A stretch of DNA of 64,000 nt from Amycolatopsis sp. WAC 01376 (GCF_003947415.1 NZ_QHKL01000011.1:1-64000), one strand, 5' to 3'. Numbered from the stretch's first letter, positions 16,369-25,991 are shown. Numbers and translations: made by a program. Notes: generated by a model from the sequence alone, not told the origin.

Positions 16369-18792
16369 TCAGGGCCGCCAGGTGTCGTTCAGCGCCAGTG
16401 TGCAGCCACCCGAAGCGGTGCCGGCACGATTCGCGCCCGACTCCCAGACGACGTTGCCGCCTTCCTTGCGGATGTACTTGTACTGGAAGGCGGCGTCCTT
16501 CGGCAGCGTGACGTTCGCCGTCCACAAAGGATAGTCGGCCGAGGCCATCGGGACGGCGTTCGCCGGGTTCCACGCACCGAGTTCGGCGCGGTCGCCGACG
16601 ACGAAGATGTTCTGGCCCCATGAAGTGGTGGCGTTCACCGTGAACTTCGCCGCCACACCGGTGCAAGCGGTGCTGTACCGCTGCTTGACCACCGTCGGTG
16701 TCTCGACCGGGGCGCCCGCGTCGATCGAGTGCGCCAGCCGGACGAACTGCGCCATCGACCAGGCCAGCGGCGTCGCCCCGCCGGTGCCTTCGCCGAAGGT
16801 GAAGCCGCCCGTGCTCGGCCGGTCCCAGACCTGTTCGGGGATCAGGTAGCCGGGATTCGCCGCGGCGGCCATGGCGGCGAGATGCGTTGTCGCCTGGCGG
16901 CCGTTGGCCAGTTCGTACTCGCCGCGTTCACCGGTGAGCAGCGGCCACAGCCGTCCGACACCGGCACCGGTGTAGGGGCCGCCGGAAGCGGTTTCGCCGT
17001 ACCCGTCGTGGTTGTACCGGTACCACATCGGACCGTTCGGGGTGTTCACCTTGAGCGTCGAGTCCACCTCCGGCAGCGAGGCGGCGACGTCCGGATCCGC
17101 CGCCGGTTTCACGCCAAGGCGCACCAGATCGAGGAAGCCGGCGTCGATGATGGCGCGCTCGTCGTGGTTGCCGCCCCCGTTCTGCAGGAAGATGTTCTGG
17201 CCGTCGTCGGGATTGCCGTTGCCGTCGATGCGGTGGAAGTACCGGCCGTCACCGAGCGGCCCGGATTTGGTGAACGTCCAGGCGCTGACCTGCGACTGCC
17301 ATCGGTCGGCGGTTTCGCGGTAACGAGCGGCGCCGTCGGTGTCCCCGTTGCGTTGGGCGATGTCGGCGGCGCAGATCAGCCCGGCGATCTCGGCGGCGAT
17401 GGTGGACGGCGAGTAGCCGCCGTTCTCCTCCCAGCGTTCCTGCGGGGTGGACGGGCCGCGGGCGACGAGGAAGTCCGCGGACTTCTTCACCTTCGCCCAC
17501 ATCCCCGCGTCGAACCGGCCCAGTTGCCACGCGAGCACGATCGGGAAGGCGACCTCGTCCATCTGCAGGCTGGTCCAGCAGTTGGTGCCGTCGAGCCGGG
17601 TGTTCTGCGGGAACGAGCCGTCCGGCCGTTGCTGCACGGTGAACAGATAGTCGACCGAACGGTTGGCCGCAGCCGAATCGCCGGCCGCGATCTGCGCGGT
17701 CGAAACCTGGTAGAGATCGCGGGACCAGACGGCGTGATATCCGCAGTCCCCGGTGGTGTTCGCGTTCTTCGCCTCACCCCACGGATTGGTGAGCGACGCG
17801 ACGTTCGCTCCCGGATACGTCTTGTCCTCGTGGGCCTTGAGGGTCATGAGCGCGACGTTGTACTGCGTGGTCAAGCCGGCTCCGATGATCGAACGAGGCA
17901 CCGCGGCCAGCGAAGACAGGTAGCCGTTCCAGCCGGACCGGTACGCGGTTTCCGCCGCCGGGAAACCACCCGCGAGAGACGCGGACGCGTTCGCCGACGC
18001 GGCGCCGCGATCGCCTCCGAAACCGACCGCGAGGGTGAAAGTCGTGTCCGTACCCACGGGAATCTGCCCCAGCTGCACCAGGTTCCCCGGCGTGGAGGCC
18101 GAGTCGTACTGCGTGCCGAGGACGTGATCGGCGCTCAGGTCGACATAGCCGTCGCTCGCGGAACCGCTGTAGCCGCTGGTCGCCTTGACGAAACCGGTGG
18201 AGGCGGCCAAGGCGCTGGACACCGGCCCGTCCGAAGCGACCAGCTGCCCGCCGGAAGTGGCGCCGGTGTCCCCCATGCCGCTGTTGTTCAGGGACGGGTT
18301 GTACAGCGCGTACAACTGCAGCGGGCCTCCGCTGAGCACCTCGAACCGGGTCTGGATCAGCACGGTGGAGCGGGCCGGGTCGGCGGTGTGGGTCTTGGTG
18401 ATCCGGTAACGGCCGTTGGTGGCGGTGTTGATCTGCCGGTAGCTCAGCGAACGCGGGTCGGTGAGCACCAGCTGTTTGGTGGTGTGATCGCGTTCGAGCT
18501 GGGTGAAACCGGCGCCGTCGGACACCACGTACTGCAGGTCCTGGACGTTGGCGACGTCCACGGTCGGGTAATAGATCTCGTGGCTGATGCCCTGGCCGAG
18601 GGTGAACCACACCTTCGACGCGGCGTCGGTGGCGGTCCCGAAACCTTCTTTACCCCCGGTCGTCCAGGCCGCTCCGGTGCCCGGCGCGCCGGGAGCGTCC
18701 GCCAGTGGCGCGGCGCTCGCCGGTACGGGTGCCACGAGAGCTGCCGCGGTCACCAGCGCGATCGTCGCGCGACGCCGCTTCGGAGATTTCAT
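16369..18792 (-). CDS. Secreted glucoamylase/glucodextranase (GH15) with C-terminal CBM20 starch-binding domain
   Basis: About 807 residues. A signal peptide (about 1-28 from MKSPKRRR) is followed by the glucodextranase N-terminal beta domain (about 35-290; GKEGFGTATDAASKVWFTLGQ), then the (alpha/alpha)6 GH15 barrel with YHAVWSRDLYQ and the acid/base region QERWEENGGYSPST, and a second catalytic-type stretch TGERGEYELANG. The last about 100 residues are a CBM20 starch-binding module (GQNIFVVGDRAELGAWNP). It should release glucose from alpha-1,4 or alpha-1,6 glucans outside the cell. I start at 18792 because GGGAAGG lies 7 bases upstream; an in-frame ATG at 18816 is possible. It follows the fibronectin-III gene, separated by a terminator. 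Confidence 0.92.
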   Translation of the reverse strand: MKSPKRRRATIALVTAAALVAPVPASAAPLADAPGAPGTGAAWTTGGKEGFGTATDAASKVWFTLGQGISHEIYYPTVDVANVQDLQYVVSDGAGFTQLERDHTTKQLVLTDPRSLSYRQINTATNGRYRITKTHTADPARSTVLIQTRFEVLSGGPLQLYALYNPSLNNSGMGDTGATSGGQLVASDGPVSSALAASTGFVKATSGYSGSASDGYVDLSADHVLGTQYDSASTPGNLVQLGQIPVGTDTTFTLAVGFGGDRGAASANASASLAGGFPAAETAYRSGWNGYLSSLAAVPRSIIGAGLTTQYNVALMTLKAHEDKTYPGANVASLTNPWGEAKNANTTGDCGYHAVWSRDLYQVSTAQIAAGDSAAANRSVDYLFTVQQRPDGSFPQNTRLDGTNCWTSLQMDEVAFPIVLAWQLGRFDAGMWAKVKKSADFLVARGPSTPQERWEENGGYSPSTIAAEIAGLICAADIAQRNGDTDGAARYRETADRWQSQVSAWTFTKSGPLGDGRYFHRIDGNGNPDDGQNIFLQNGGGNHDERAIIDAGFLDLVRLGVKPAADPDVAASLPEVDSTLKVNTPNGPMWYRYNHDGYGETASGGPYTGAGVGRLWPLLTGERGEYELANGRQATTHLAAMAAAANPGYLIPEQVWDRPSTGGFTFGEGTGGATPLAWSMAQFVRLAHSIDAGAPVETPTVVKQRYSTACTGVAAKFTVNATTSWGQNIFVVGDRAELGAWNPANAVPMASADYPLWTANVTLPKDAAFQYKYIRKEGGNVVWESGANRAGTASGGCTLALNDTWRP

Positions 18793-18919
18793 GTCGATCC
18801 TTCCCACAGGCTTCATCGACGGCAGGATTTGTTGTTAGCGGCAACTTATTCGCTGGCCGTCTCCACCGGCAGGGCCGATCGGAGTAACCCGGACCAATCG
18901 CGAGGGTGGTCCGGTCATG

Positions 18920-18956
18920 GATCCGGCCCCGCCGCGACATGCGACGGGGCCGGATC
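18920..18956 (-). terminator. Terminator of the fibronectin-III protein gene
   Basis: Perfect 12-bp arms GATCCGGCCCCG / CGGGGCCGGATC around 13 bases, 15 bases past the stop at 18972. It separates this gene from the glucoamylase on the same strand. Confidence 0.75.
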
Positions 18957-18971
18957 AGGGGTTCCGAGGGA

Positions 18972-21900
18972 TCAGCCGACCGGGCGCGGCTTGAGGTTCA
19001 CCTCCACCGTGTTGCCCGGACCGGAGGCGACACCGCTGACGATGTCGTTGAGGAATCCGCAGCCCTGCAACGGCGGCAGGGTGTAGGAACCGGTGAGCTT
19101 GCCACCGGCCAGCGGGTCGAAGCCGGCCTTCGACTGGAGCGGGATCTGGGCCGGCGTCTTCGTCTGGCAGGCCGGGCTCGCCGAGACCGGGAAACCGAAG
19201 ACGCTGATCCGCGGCAGTTTGACGGTCACCGCCGAGGTCGACTTGAGCACCCCGGCCGCCAGCGTGCCGGTGGTCTTGCCCGCCGACGCGAACTCGATCT
19301 TCGCGTTGACCGGGACGAAACCCCAGAGCGTGAGGTTCGCGCTCGTCGGGTTCAGCGTGAGGTCGGCGTCGAAGGTCCCGTTCGCCAGCGTGATCGCGGC
19401 GTTGATACCGCCACGCAGGTCGATCGGGCCGGCGAGCTTCTTCAGCTGCGTTTTGCCGGTCAGGTCGTAGCTGTACTTGACGACCGGTGACGTGTTCGGC
19501 TGGGTTTTCGCCGTGACCGGCGAGGACGCGGCCGACTTGTTCCCCGCCGCGTCCTTGGCGACGACGGTGAAGGTGTACTCCGTGCCGGAGGCGAGACCGT
19601 CCACGGTCGCGGACGTCCCCGTCACCGTCTTGACCAAAGCGCTGCCGTTGTAGACGTCGTAACCGGTGACGCCGACATTGTCGGTCGCGGCATCCCACGC
19701 GAGGCTCACGCTGGTCTGCGTGGTCCCGGTGGAACGCGGGTTGGCCGGCGCACCGGGCGCCTCCGTGTCGGGCGCGGCCTGCGTCCGGACGGTGATGGCG
19801 GCGCTGGGGGTCGACAAGTTGCCCGCCGCGTCCTTCGCGACCACGGTGAACGAGTACTCCGTGTTCGCGGTGAGACCGTCCACCGTCACGGAAGTCCCGG
19901 TCACGGACTTCACCAAGGTGCCGCCGTTGTAGACGTCGTAACCGGTGACGCCCACGTTGTCCGTCGCCGCGTTCCATTCCAGGCTCACGCTGGTCTGCGT
20001 GGTCCCGGTGGAACGGGGGTTGCCCGGCGCGACAGGAGCCTGTGTGTCGGGCGCGGCCTGCGTTTTCGCGGTGACCGCGGCACTGGGAGCCGACGCGTTG
20101 CCCGCGGCGTCCTTCGCGACCACGGTGAACGAATACTCCGTGTCCGGCGCCAGACCGTCCACGGTCGCGGAAGTCCCGGCCACCGTCTTCACCAAGGTGG
20201 TGCCGTTGTAGACGTCGTAACCGACGACGCCCACGTTGTCGCTCGACGCGTTCCAGGACAGCGCGACGCTGGACTGGGTGACGTCGGCCGCGGTGAGACC
20301 CGCCGGGACACCGGGTGCTTCGGTGTCCGGGACCGTGGCCGTCCGAGCGGTCACCGGCGCGCTGGGCGCCGACTTGTTCCCGGCCGCGTCCTTGGCGACG
20401 ACGGTGAAGCTGTACTCGGTGTCGGCGGTGAGCCCGTCGACCGTGGCGCTGGCCTCAGTCACCGACTTCACCACCGTGCCGCCGTTGTAGACGTCGTAAC
20501 CGACAACACCGACGTTGTCGCTCGAGGCGTCCCACGCCAGGCCGACGCTGGAAGCCGAGGTGCCGGTCGCGTGCAGGTTGCCCGGCACACCGGGCGCCTG
20601 CGTGTCCGGCGCGGCCTGCGTCTTCGCCGTGACCGCGGCGCTGGAGGCCGACGCGTTACCGGCGGCGTCCTTCGCGACCACGGTGAAGGCGTATTCGGTA
20701 TCGGCCGCCAAACCGTCGATCGTGGCCTGGGGTTCCGTGACCGACTTGACGACTTCGGCGCCCTTCAGCACGTCGTAGCCGGTGACACCGACATTGTCGC
20801 TCGAAGCGTCCCAGGCCAGCGTCACGCTGGTTTGGGTCGTTCCGGTCGAGTGCACGTTCGCGGGTGTCGTCGGCGCCTGCGTGTCAGGAGCCTTCGCGGT
20901 CTTGGCGGTAGCGGGCGCGGTGGCTGGCGAGACGTTGCCCGCCGCGTCCTTGGCCTTGACGGTGAAGGCGTACTCCGTGTCCGGGGTCAGGCCGTCGACC
21001 GTGGCCGACGTGCCGGTCACGGACTTGACGAGATCGGCTCCCGCGTAGACGTCGTAGCCGGCCACGCCGACGTTGTCGGTGGCGGCGCCCCAGGACAACG
21101 CGACGCTGTTCTGAGTCACTTCACCGACCGTCACGGCACCGGGTGCCGAAGGAGCGGTCGTGTCGGCGGCGGCAGTGACGGTGAAGGTGTGCAGGACGTT
21201 GGCCTGACCGTTCGCCGGAGTGCAGTCCGCGACGAACGTGCCGAGGCCGGTCTCCGCACCGGAAGCCGTCAACGGCGTCATGGTCAGCACCAGATCGTGC
21301 ACCGAAAGCGTGGCCGTCCCCGGCTGGTCGAACCGCAACGCCGGCGCGGAACCGCTCGCGTTGACGATCAGATCGTTGCCCTTCGGCGGAATCGGCTGCT
21401 GCGGGATGGCCGTCGGCACGCCGACCGCGAGATGTCCCTGCGGACTGGAAACCAGCGAGGTGGCCAGCGCGGAGCCCTTGAGGGTTTCGGCGCCGACGAG
21501 CCGCAGCCCTTCGGTCGCGGTCTTCCCCGCGTTGGACACGGCCGTGATGTCGATCTTCGGGGTGAACTGGCCAACCGGGATCGTGTCGGGCAGCGTCGCG
21601 TTGACGTCGACCGTGACGTCCTGGTTGCCGATCAACGGGAACGGGCAGCTGTAGATCTGCCGCAGCGGCGGGTGATTTCCCGTGCCGACAACGGCTTCCG
21701 GGGCGACCGGCGAACCGGTCACCGTGTAGGTCTGGAGGACGGTCTCCTGCCCCGGCGCGAGGACGCAGTCCGAGGTGAAGGTGCCGAGGCCCGTCGGGGT
21801 TCCGTCGGCCTTGAGCGGGGTCATCACCAGCTGGAGGCCGGTCACGGCGAGCGACGCGGTGCCCGGCTGGTCGAACCTCAGCGCGGGAGCACTGCCCGTG

Positions 21901-22337
21901 GCGTTGACGACGAGGTCGTTGCCCACCGGCGGAATGGGCTGGTTCGGCACGTCGGAGTCGACCTTCACCGTCATCGTGCCCTGGCTGCCGGGCATCGTGA
22001 CGGTCGAGGTCGCCTTCGCGGTGCCCTTGATGGTTTCGGCACCGACGAGACGAAGGCCCTCCGTCGCCGTTTTGCCCGCGTTGGACACGGCGGTGATCTC
22101 GATGGCGGGCGTCAATTTCCCGGCCTCGATCGTCGAAGGCTGGGTGGTCTTGATGGTGACCGAAACGTTCTGATCACCGATCAACGGAAATGGGCACGAG
22201 TAATTCTGGGTGAGCTCACCCGGAGCCGCGGCACTGGTGCCCGAGCCTATCGTGAGACCCAGCGCCACCAAGGCCGCCGTACTGACGACGGCGATGCCCC
22301 CAGTGGCCAGTCTTCGACTACGTCTTCTGTGTTTCAC
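18972..22337 (-). CDS. Secreted repeat protein: two N-terminal beta repeats, six fibronectin-III domains, C-terminal beta domain
   Basis: About 1121 residues. Signal peptide (about 1-40; ALVALGLTIGSGTSAAAP). Two copies of a about 170-residue domain begin YSCPFPLIGDQNV and YSCPFPLIGNQDV and contain GKTATEGLRLVGAET (a DUF6801-like unit). Six FnIII repeats of about 92 residues follow, each with SDNVGVxGYDVYNG or ATDNVGV and VVAKDAAGN words; they are nearly identical to one another. The C-terminal about 170 residues form another beta domain. FnIII arrays in secreted actinobacterial proteins act as spacers or bind surface carbohydrate. GTG at 22337 has GAGAGGGA upstream; earlier in-frame starts would break the signal peptide. 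Upstream of a glucoamylase, hinting at a polysaccharide-related role. Confidence 0.9.
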   Translation of the reverse strand: MKHRRRSRRLATGGIAVVSTAALVALGLTIGSGTSAAAPGELTQNYSCPFPLIGDQNVSVTIKTTQPSTIEAGKLTPAIEITAVSNAGKTATEGLRLVGAETIKGTAKATSTVTMPGSQGTMTVKVDSDVPNQPIPPVGNDLVVNATGSAPALRFDQPGTASLAVTGLQLVMTPLKADGTPTGLGTFTSDCVLAPGQETVLQTYTVTGSPVAPEAVVGTGNHPPLRQIYSCPFPLIGNQDVTVDVNATLPDTIPVGQFTPKIDITAVSNAGKTATEGLRLVGAETLKGSALATSLVSSPQGHLAVGVPTAIPQQPIPPKGNDLIVNASGSAPALRFDQPGTATLSVHDLVLTMTPLTASGAETGLGTFVADCTPANGQANVLHTFTVTAAADTTAPSAPGAVTVGEVTQNSVALSWGAATDNVGVAGYDVYAGADLVKSVTGTSATVDGLTPDTEYAFTVKAKDAAGNVSPATAPATAKTAKAPDTQAPTTPANVHSTGTTQTSVTLAWDASSDNVGVTGYDVLKGAEVVKSVTEPQATIDGLAADTEYAFTVVAKDAAGNASASSAAVTAKTQAAPDTQAPGVPGNLHATGTSASSVGLAWDASSDNVGVVGYDVYNGGTVVKSVTEASATVDGLTADTEYSFTVVAKDAAGNKSAPSAPVTARTATVPDTEAPGVPAGLTAADVTQSSVALSWNASSDNVGVVGYDVYNGTTLVKTVAGTSATVDGLAPDTEYSFTVVAKDAAGNASAPSAAVTAKTQAAPDTQAPVAPGNPRSTGTTQTSVSLEWNAATDNVGVTGYDVYNGGTLVKSVTGTSVTVDGLTANTEYSFTVVAKDAAGNLSTPSAAITVRTQAAPDTEAPGAPANPRSTGTTQTSVSLAWDAATDNVGVTGYDVYNGSALVKTVTGTSATVDGLASGTEYTFTVVAKDAAGNKSAASSPVTAKTQPNTSPVVKYSYDLTGKTQLKKLAGPIDLRGGINAAITLANGTFDADLTLNPTSANLTLWGFVPVNAKIEFASAGKTTGTLAAGVLKSTSAVTVKLPRISVFGFPVSASPACQTKTPAQIPLQSKAGFDPLAGGKLTGSYTLPPLQGCGFLNDIVSGVASGPGNTVEVNLKPRPVG

Positions 22338-22716
22338 AGGTCCCTCTCCAACACATAGACCACGCTCGCCGAAATCGCCGAAAACGAATGACACCCGCTT
22401 CCGCGGGGTTCTTCTTCAGCGGGCGCGTGTGCACGTTTACGGTTATGCCACAGGGAATTAACACACCCGTCGGACACGCCAGGCAAGCTAAATCACAAAG
22501 CCCGTGAGACCATTCGATGTCTTTGTCACACGCGATCGATTCGCCCTTCGCGAATCTGTCAGGCGCGCATCCAAAACGTCCGCCATCACGTCACTGAAGG
22601 TGGTTACTGACCAACAGGAGCACGATCGGGTCGGAACTTCGGCCCCGCTCAACAGGTGCCTCACAGACCCCACTGGTCACTCCTGCCACACGAGGTGGAG
22701 CGCCGGTCGCTCGGCC
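22338..22716. other. Gene-free region upstream of the fibronectin-III protein
   Basis: This 379-bp part of a 488-bp gap shows no convincing gene on either strand. It must carry the promoter for the fibronectin-III gene; an A/T-richer patch (CACGTTTACGGTTATGCC, about 22432-22449) is near the start. The rest of the gap is repeat A, copy 2. Confidence 0.4.
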
Positions 22717-22775
22717 GGTGCCCCCAATGTGGCATTGGAGACGCTCAGCGTCCCCAATGCCACATTGGGGGCACC
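22717..22775. repeat. Palindromic repeat A, copy 2 (59 bp)
   Basis: A perfect 22-bp inverted repeat (arms contain CCCCCAATGTGGCATTGG) around an inner perfect palindrome GACGCT-C-AGCGTC, 50 bases past the phosphotransferase stop. It is 59 bp long like copy 1 at 209-267 and differs from it at only a few positions. Confidence 0.88.
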
Positions 22776-22825
22776 CGAGCATTGTCCACAAAGGACACGT
22801 CACGGTGAGCCCGGACCGGCGGCGG

Positions 22826-23797
22826 TCACGAACCGGTCGAGTACTCCGAGAAGATCTCGCCCAGAACGCGCCGCGCGTCCGCGGCTTCCTCGTCGGCGCG
22901 ACCTCTTGTCCGTGCGCAGGCGACCAGCGTCTTCCACAGGGCCCAACCCCGCCCTCGCGCCCACGCCGCGTCGTCGACCGAAAGCCGGTCGCGGAACGCC
23001 TGCCTGCCGTCGGCGCTCAGCAACGTCCAGGCAATGGCCGTATCGCAGGACGGGTCGCCGACACCGCAGGTCCCGAAGTCGATGACGGCCGCCAGCTCCC
23101 CGCCGTCGAGCAGCAGGTTTCCCGGCGCGACGTCGCCGTGGAACCAAAAGTCCACACCGTCCCAAGGAGCGTCCAGCGCCGTCTTCCAGATCTCCCGGGC
23201 CAAGCCGACGTCGATGTCGCCGTCCAGCGCCGTGAGTGCGCGCTCGACCGACGCGTCATAGGTGCGCAGGGTGGCGCCCCGGAACCAATTGTGCTTACCC
23301 GGCTGCGGGCCGTCCGCGGCGTCGACCTTCCGCAACGCCGCCAGGAAACCGGCCAGGTCGAGAGCGAACCGGACAGGGTCGGAAATACGGTCCGCGCTCG
23401 CGGGTTCGCCGTCGAGCCACCGGTACACCGACCACGGGAAGGGATAGCCCGCGCCGGGCCGTCCTTTCGCCAGCGGCACGGGAACGGGCAGCGGCAGCCG
23501 GGGCGCGAGAGCGGGAAGCCACCGCTGTTCCTTGTCCACCGCCAGTGCGTACTCGGCCGCACTCGGCAGGCGCGCCACCATTTCCTCACCGAGCCGGAAA
23601 GTGACGTTGTCCCAACCGGATTCGGCCACGGCCCGAATCGGGAGCCCCGCCCACCGCGGGAACTGCTCGGCGACCAATCCGCGCACCTGCGCCATATCGA
23701 CGGCGACTCGCCTCGGCATCGGACCGAGATCCGGCGTACTGCTCAACACGACATCCTTGTTCGACGAGGTCTTGACCGGTCGCGCCCGCCGAATCAC
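22826..23797 (-). CDS. Aminoglycoside phosphotransferase family kinase (APH/choline-kinase fold)
   Basis: Up to 323 residues. The APH fold is clear: N-lobe WDNVTFRLGEEMVARLP with the ATP-site Lys region, the catalytic Brenner motif FWFHGDVAPGNLLL (about 232-245) with Asp and Asn, and the metal-binding DFGTCGVGDPSCD. It would transfer phosphate from ATP to a hydroxyl of a small molecule; the substrate cannot be told from sequence, and many such chromosomal genes do not give drug resistance. The start is uncertain: GTG at 23797 has no clear binding site, while GTG at 23749 has AAGGA just before it. It is 33 bp downstream of the HAF-repeat gene. Confidence 0.85.
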   Translation of the reverse strand: MIRRARPVKTSSNKDVVLSSTPDLGPMPRRVAVDMAQVRGLVAEQFPRWAGLPIRAVAESGWDNVTFRLGEEMVARLPSAAEYALAVDKEQRWLPALAPRLPLPVPVPLAKGRPGAGYPFPWSVYRWLDGEPASADRISDPVRFALDLAGFLAALRKVDAADGPQPGKHNWFRGATLRTYDASVERALTALDGDIDVGLAREIWKTALDAPWDGVDFWFHGDVAPGNLLLDGGELAAVIDFGTCGVGDPSCDTAIAWTLLSADGRQAFRDRLSVDDAAWARGRGWALWKTLVACARTRGRADEEAADARRVLGEIFSEYSTGS

Positions 23798-23830
23798 AGC
23801 TCGGCGGACGCGACCGGGACCGTCGAGACG

Positions 23831-24988
23831 TTAGTCGAGTGTCCAGTAAGCCGCGTGGGACTTTCCGGCAGCGGTGCCGGCGACACCGACGACGCGGCCG
23901 TTGTCGCTGATCCGATACGCCTGGCTGCGGGTGCCGCCGGGCAGCTTGCCGAGTTGCCTGCGTTCCCCGTTCTGGAACCAGACCGTCGCCTGACTTCGGA
24001 AAGTGCCCGCCGCGGTGCCCTGCGCGTTGACCGCTTCGACGTCGGCGCCGAGGCCGTCGTCGGCAAGGATGGCGACGTCACCGGCGGGATCCCAGATCAC
24101 GGCCGAGCGGCGAGGCGGATTGAGGTAGCCGGTGCCGACCACGTAACCAGTGGAGCTGACCCCGTAGACCCAGACGGAGTGCGGGCTGGGCCATTCCAAG
24201 GGGTGAACCACGCCGTCCCGATCCCATTTCGCCGGAATCGGCGTCCCGCCGGCCTGCCGCATGGTTCCAGCGGCGACCCCGTCCTCGTTCATCCGGCTCG
24301 CCCCGCTGCTCACGCCCAGTGGCACCAGCTCGGTGATCGGCCCTCCGTTCACCCACCGAACAGCCTGGTTCGCCGCGGAGCGGACGGCGCTACCGACGAT
24401 GATGGTGCCGTCGGCGGAGATACCCTCGGCCATGCTCCAGGTCTCACCGGGCAACGTACCCAGATCCGTGGCCACGCCATCCGGATCCCAGCGGAAGCCG
24501 TGATAGTGGTTGTCCGGCGTCAGCCAGTTGCCGACGACGACGCCGGTGTCGCTGATCGCCCACCCGGTGGCGTTGTGGTAGCCCGGCGGAAGCAGTAGCG
24601 CGGTCGCCTGGCCCGCGGCGTCCCAGCGAACCGGCACCGCGGTGGTCGCTGTCAGCACGTAGCCGACGGAAACCCCGTGACTGTTGATGTCACGCACCTG
24701 GCCCTCGGTGCCGCCCGGCGTGGGCAGCGCCATGATCTGGCCGTCCGCGCTCCAGCGAACCGGATGACTGCGCTTCGGGGTCGGGCCGAACAGCGACAGG
24801 CCGATCATCTCCCCCGCCTCGTTGACCGCCAGGACCGTGCTCTCGTCGTCGCCGGGCAACGTCCCGAGATCCACCGGCCCCACCGTGGTGGCCTGCGCGG
24901 TCCCCGTCACCGCGCCCGTGATCACCACAACTGCCGCTACCAGCGACAACATCCGTCTTCGACCCGTCGGCACACGATTTCTCAGCAC
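23831..24988 (-). CDS. Secreted HAF-repeat beta-propeller-like protein
   Basis: 385 residues, signal peptide about 1-33 (VVVITGAVTGTAQA). At least seven repeats of about 45 residues carry the pattern of HAF-type extracellular repeats: DLGTLPGDDESTVLAVNEAG, DLGTLPGETWSMAEGISADG, QLGKLPGGTRSQAYRISDNG, each with a following VG and W-D-x-x-G. Such repeats probably fold as a propeller; no enzymatic residues are evident. GTG start has GGGGAGTCATC upstream. The neighbouring phosphotransferase is on the same strand, but no functional link is apparent. Confidence 0.83.
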   Translation of the reverse strand: MLRNRVPTGRRRMLSLVAAVVVITGAVTGTAQATTVGPVDLGTLPGDDESTVLAVNEAGEMIGLSLFGPTPKRSHPVRWSADGQIMALPTPGGTEGQVRDINSHGVSVGYVLTATTAVPVRWDAAGQATALLLPPGYHNATGWAISDTGVVVGNWLTPDNHYHGFRWDPDGVATDLGTLPGETWSMAEGISADGTIIVGSAVRSAANQAVRWVNGGPITELVPLGVSSGASRMNEDGVAAGTMRQAGGTPIPAKWDRDGVVHPLEWPSPHSVWVYGVSSTGYVVGTGYLNPPRRSAVIWDPAGDVAILADDGLGADVEAVNAQGTAAGTFRSQATVWFQNGERRQLGKLPGGTRSQAYRISDNGRVVGVAGTAAGKSHAAYWTLD

Positions 24989-25400
24989 GATGACTCCCCA
25001 ATCCCGATCCGGTGGTGTGCGATGCGCAGCCCCCGACGCGACAGTAATGCATTTCCTTCACGAATTGCTCGCGTCATGATGTCGTTACACACGAACAGCC
25101 GACCGATTCCGGCGGGAAGTCGACCCTTGTGGCCTGTATGCGAAAAGTGCTATCCGGATGCCGCGCCCACGAAAACCACGCAAGTTCGTGATACAAGAAG
25201 CGCGGGAAATCCGGAAAACGCTGCCGAAAGCATAAAACAATGACGAAGTCCGCGATTTTCCTCAATCTTCGATTATGCGTCTGTTCTTCTCCGCCGGAGC
25301 GGGTTACAGCCCAATGCCACGTAGCTTGAGTTGATCTTGAGCGACTGTCGGCCTGCTCGATCAAGCCGGACAAGACACCGGCAGCGAACCTGAGGCGCGA
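24989..25400. other. Gene-free, A/T-richer region upstream of the HAF-repeat gene
   Basis: I see no convincing gene in these 412 bp. The base composition is lower in GC (for example GAAAGCATAAAACAATGACG at about 25226) than neighbouring coding DNA. It probably contains the HAF-gene promoter near 24989-25080. Beyond it begins the repeat nest at 25401-26220. Confidence 0.4.
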
Positions 25401-25460
25401 CTGTCCACACGGGACGCCAGTCCGGATCCGGATGTCCGATTTGGGTGCTTTGCGCAGCTA
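25401..25460. repeat. 60-bp tail repeat, copy 2 (inverted relative to 16230-16289)
   Basis: Reverse complement matches 16230-16289 at 53 of 60 positions, counted by eye, from CTGTCCACACGGGACGCC onward. It is not next to a repeat B hairpin here; the nearest one is at 25787. Confidence 0.8.
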
Positions 25461-25531
25461 AGAGCTTTCGCTACCGTCAGATGTGATCCCTGGTGACAAT
25501 GGGACGGCCGTGACCTCGACGGCTGGTCGTG

Positions 25532-25590
25532 AAGTACATGAAGGCCCCCTTCCTTGCGCCTAGCGCAAGGAAGGGGGCCTTCATGTACTT
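25532..25590. repeat. Perfect 28-bp palindrome D, copy 1
   Basis: Two perfect 28-bp arms (AAGTACATGAAGGCCCCC start) with a 3-base loop CTA. There is no gene within 500 bp on either side that it could plainly terminate. A similar 28-bp palindrome with a GAAGGGCCCC core lies at 60670-60726. Confidence 0.9.
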
Positions 25591-25594
25591 AGGC

Positions 25595-25615
25595 GTCAGG
25601 GTCCCGGCAAAGTCG
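25595..25615. repeat. 21-bp inverted repeat half, pairing with 25992-26012
   Basis: GTCAGGGTCCCGGCAAAGTC is the exact complement of 25992-26012. In both places it lies next to a palindrome D arm (the one at 26030-26052 being a decayed half), so this is a second, inverted copy of one larger unit. Confidence 0.8.
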
Positions 25616-25786
25616 CATAACCGCTGGTCGGCTCCGCCGCTAGAGCGGGACAAGGCGAACGTGTCGCGGTGGACCCGACAGGAGCGGGCTCCCGCAAAGA
25701 GCCTCACCCGGCCCTTGACTGTCCACAAGGGACCCTTTACGACACAGAGACGCCCGATTTGGGCGACTTGCACGGTTTCGCAAGGA

Positions 25787-25834
25787 GGTCGTGGGTGATT
25801 TGTGTCGTTCTAACCCTCATTACCACTCACGACC
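25787..25834. repeat. Palindromic repeat B, copy 2 (imperfect)
   Basis: GGTCGTGGGTGATTTGTGTC and ACCACTCACGACC form an imperfect stem around the same GTCGTTCTAACC loop as the copy at 16172. It is followed by GAACCGCACATAGCAGCATC, a tail also seen after copy 3. Confidence 0.75.
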
Positions 25835-25991
25835 CCCCCTCAGAACCGCACATAGCAGCATCAATCGGACACTCAATCGCCCTGCGGTGTCCCTTGGACA
25901 CCGAAGCCCCACCGGCGCCCAGAAACAAGCCCCACCACCGGCACATGCGGCCCCGCGACAGTGCAGGAACAGTCGCCTGACCTGCAGACCT

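Noticed and set aside
19497..21140. Regular about 280-bp repeats as a DNA repeat locus
   Set aside because: They are in frame and encode FnIII domains, so they are a protein repeat.
25074..25373. A 99-codon frame in the repeat-nest gap
   Set aside because: No ribosome site, no family, composition unlike neighbouring genes.
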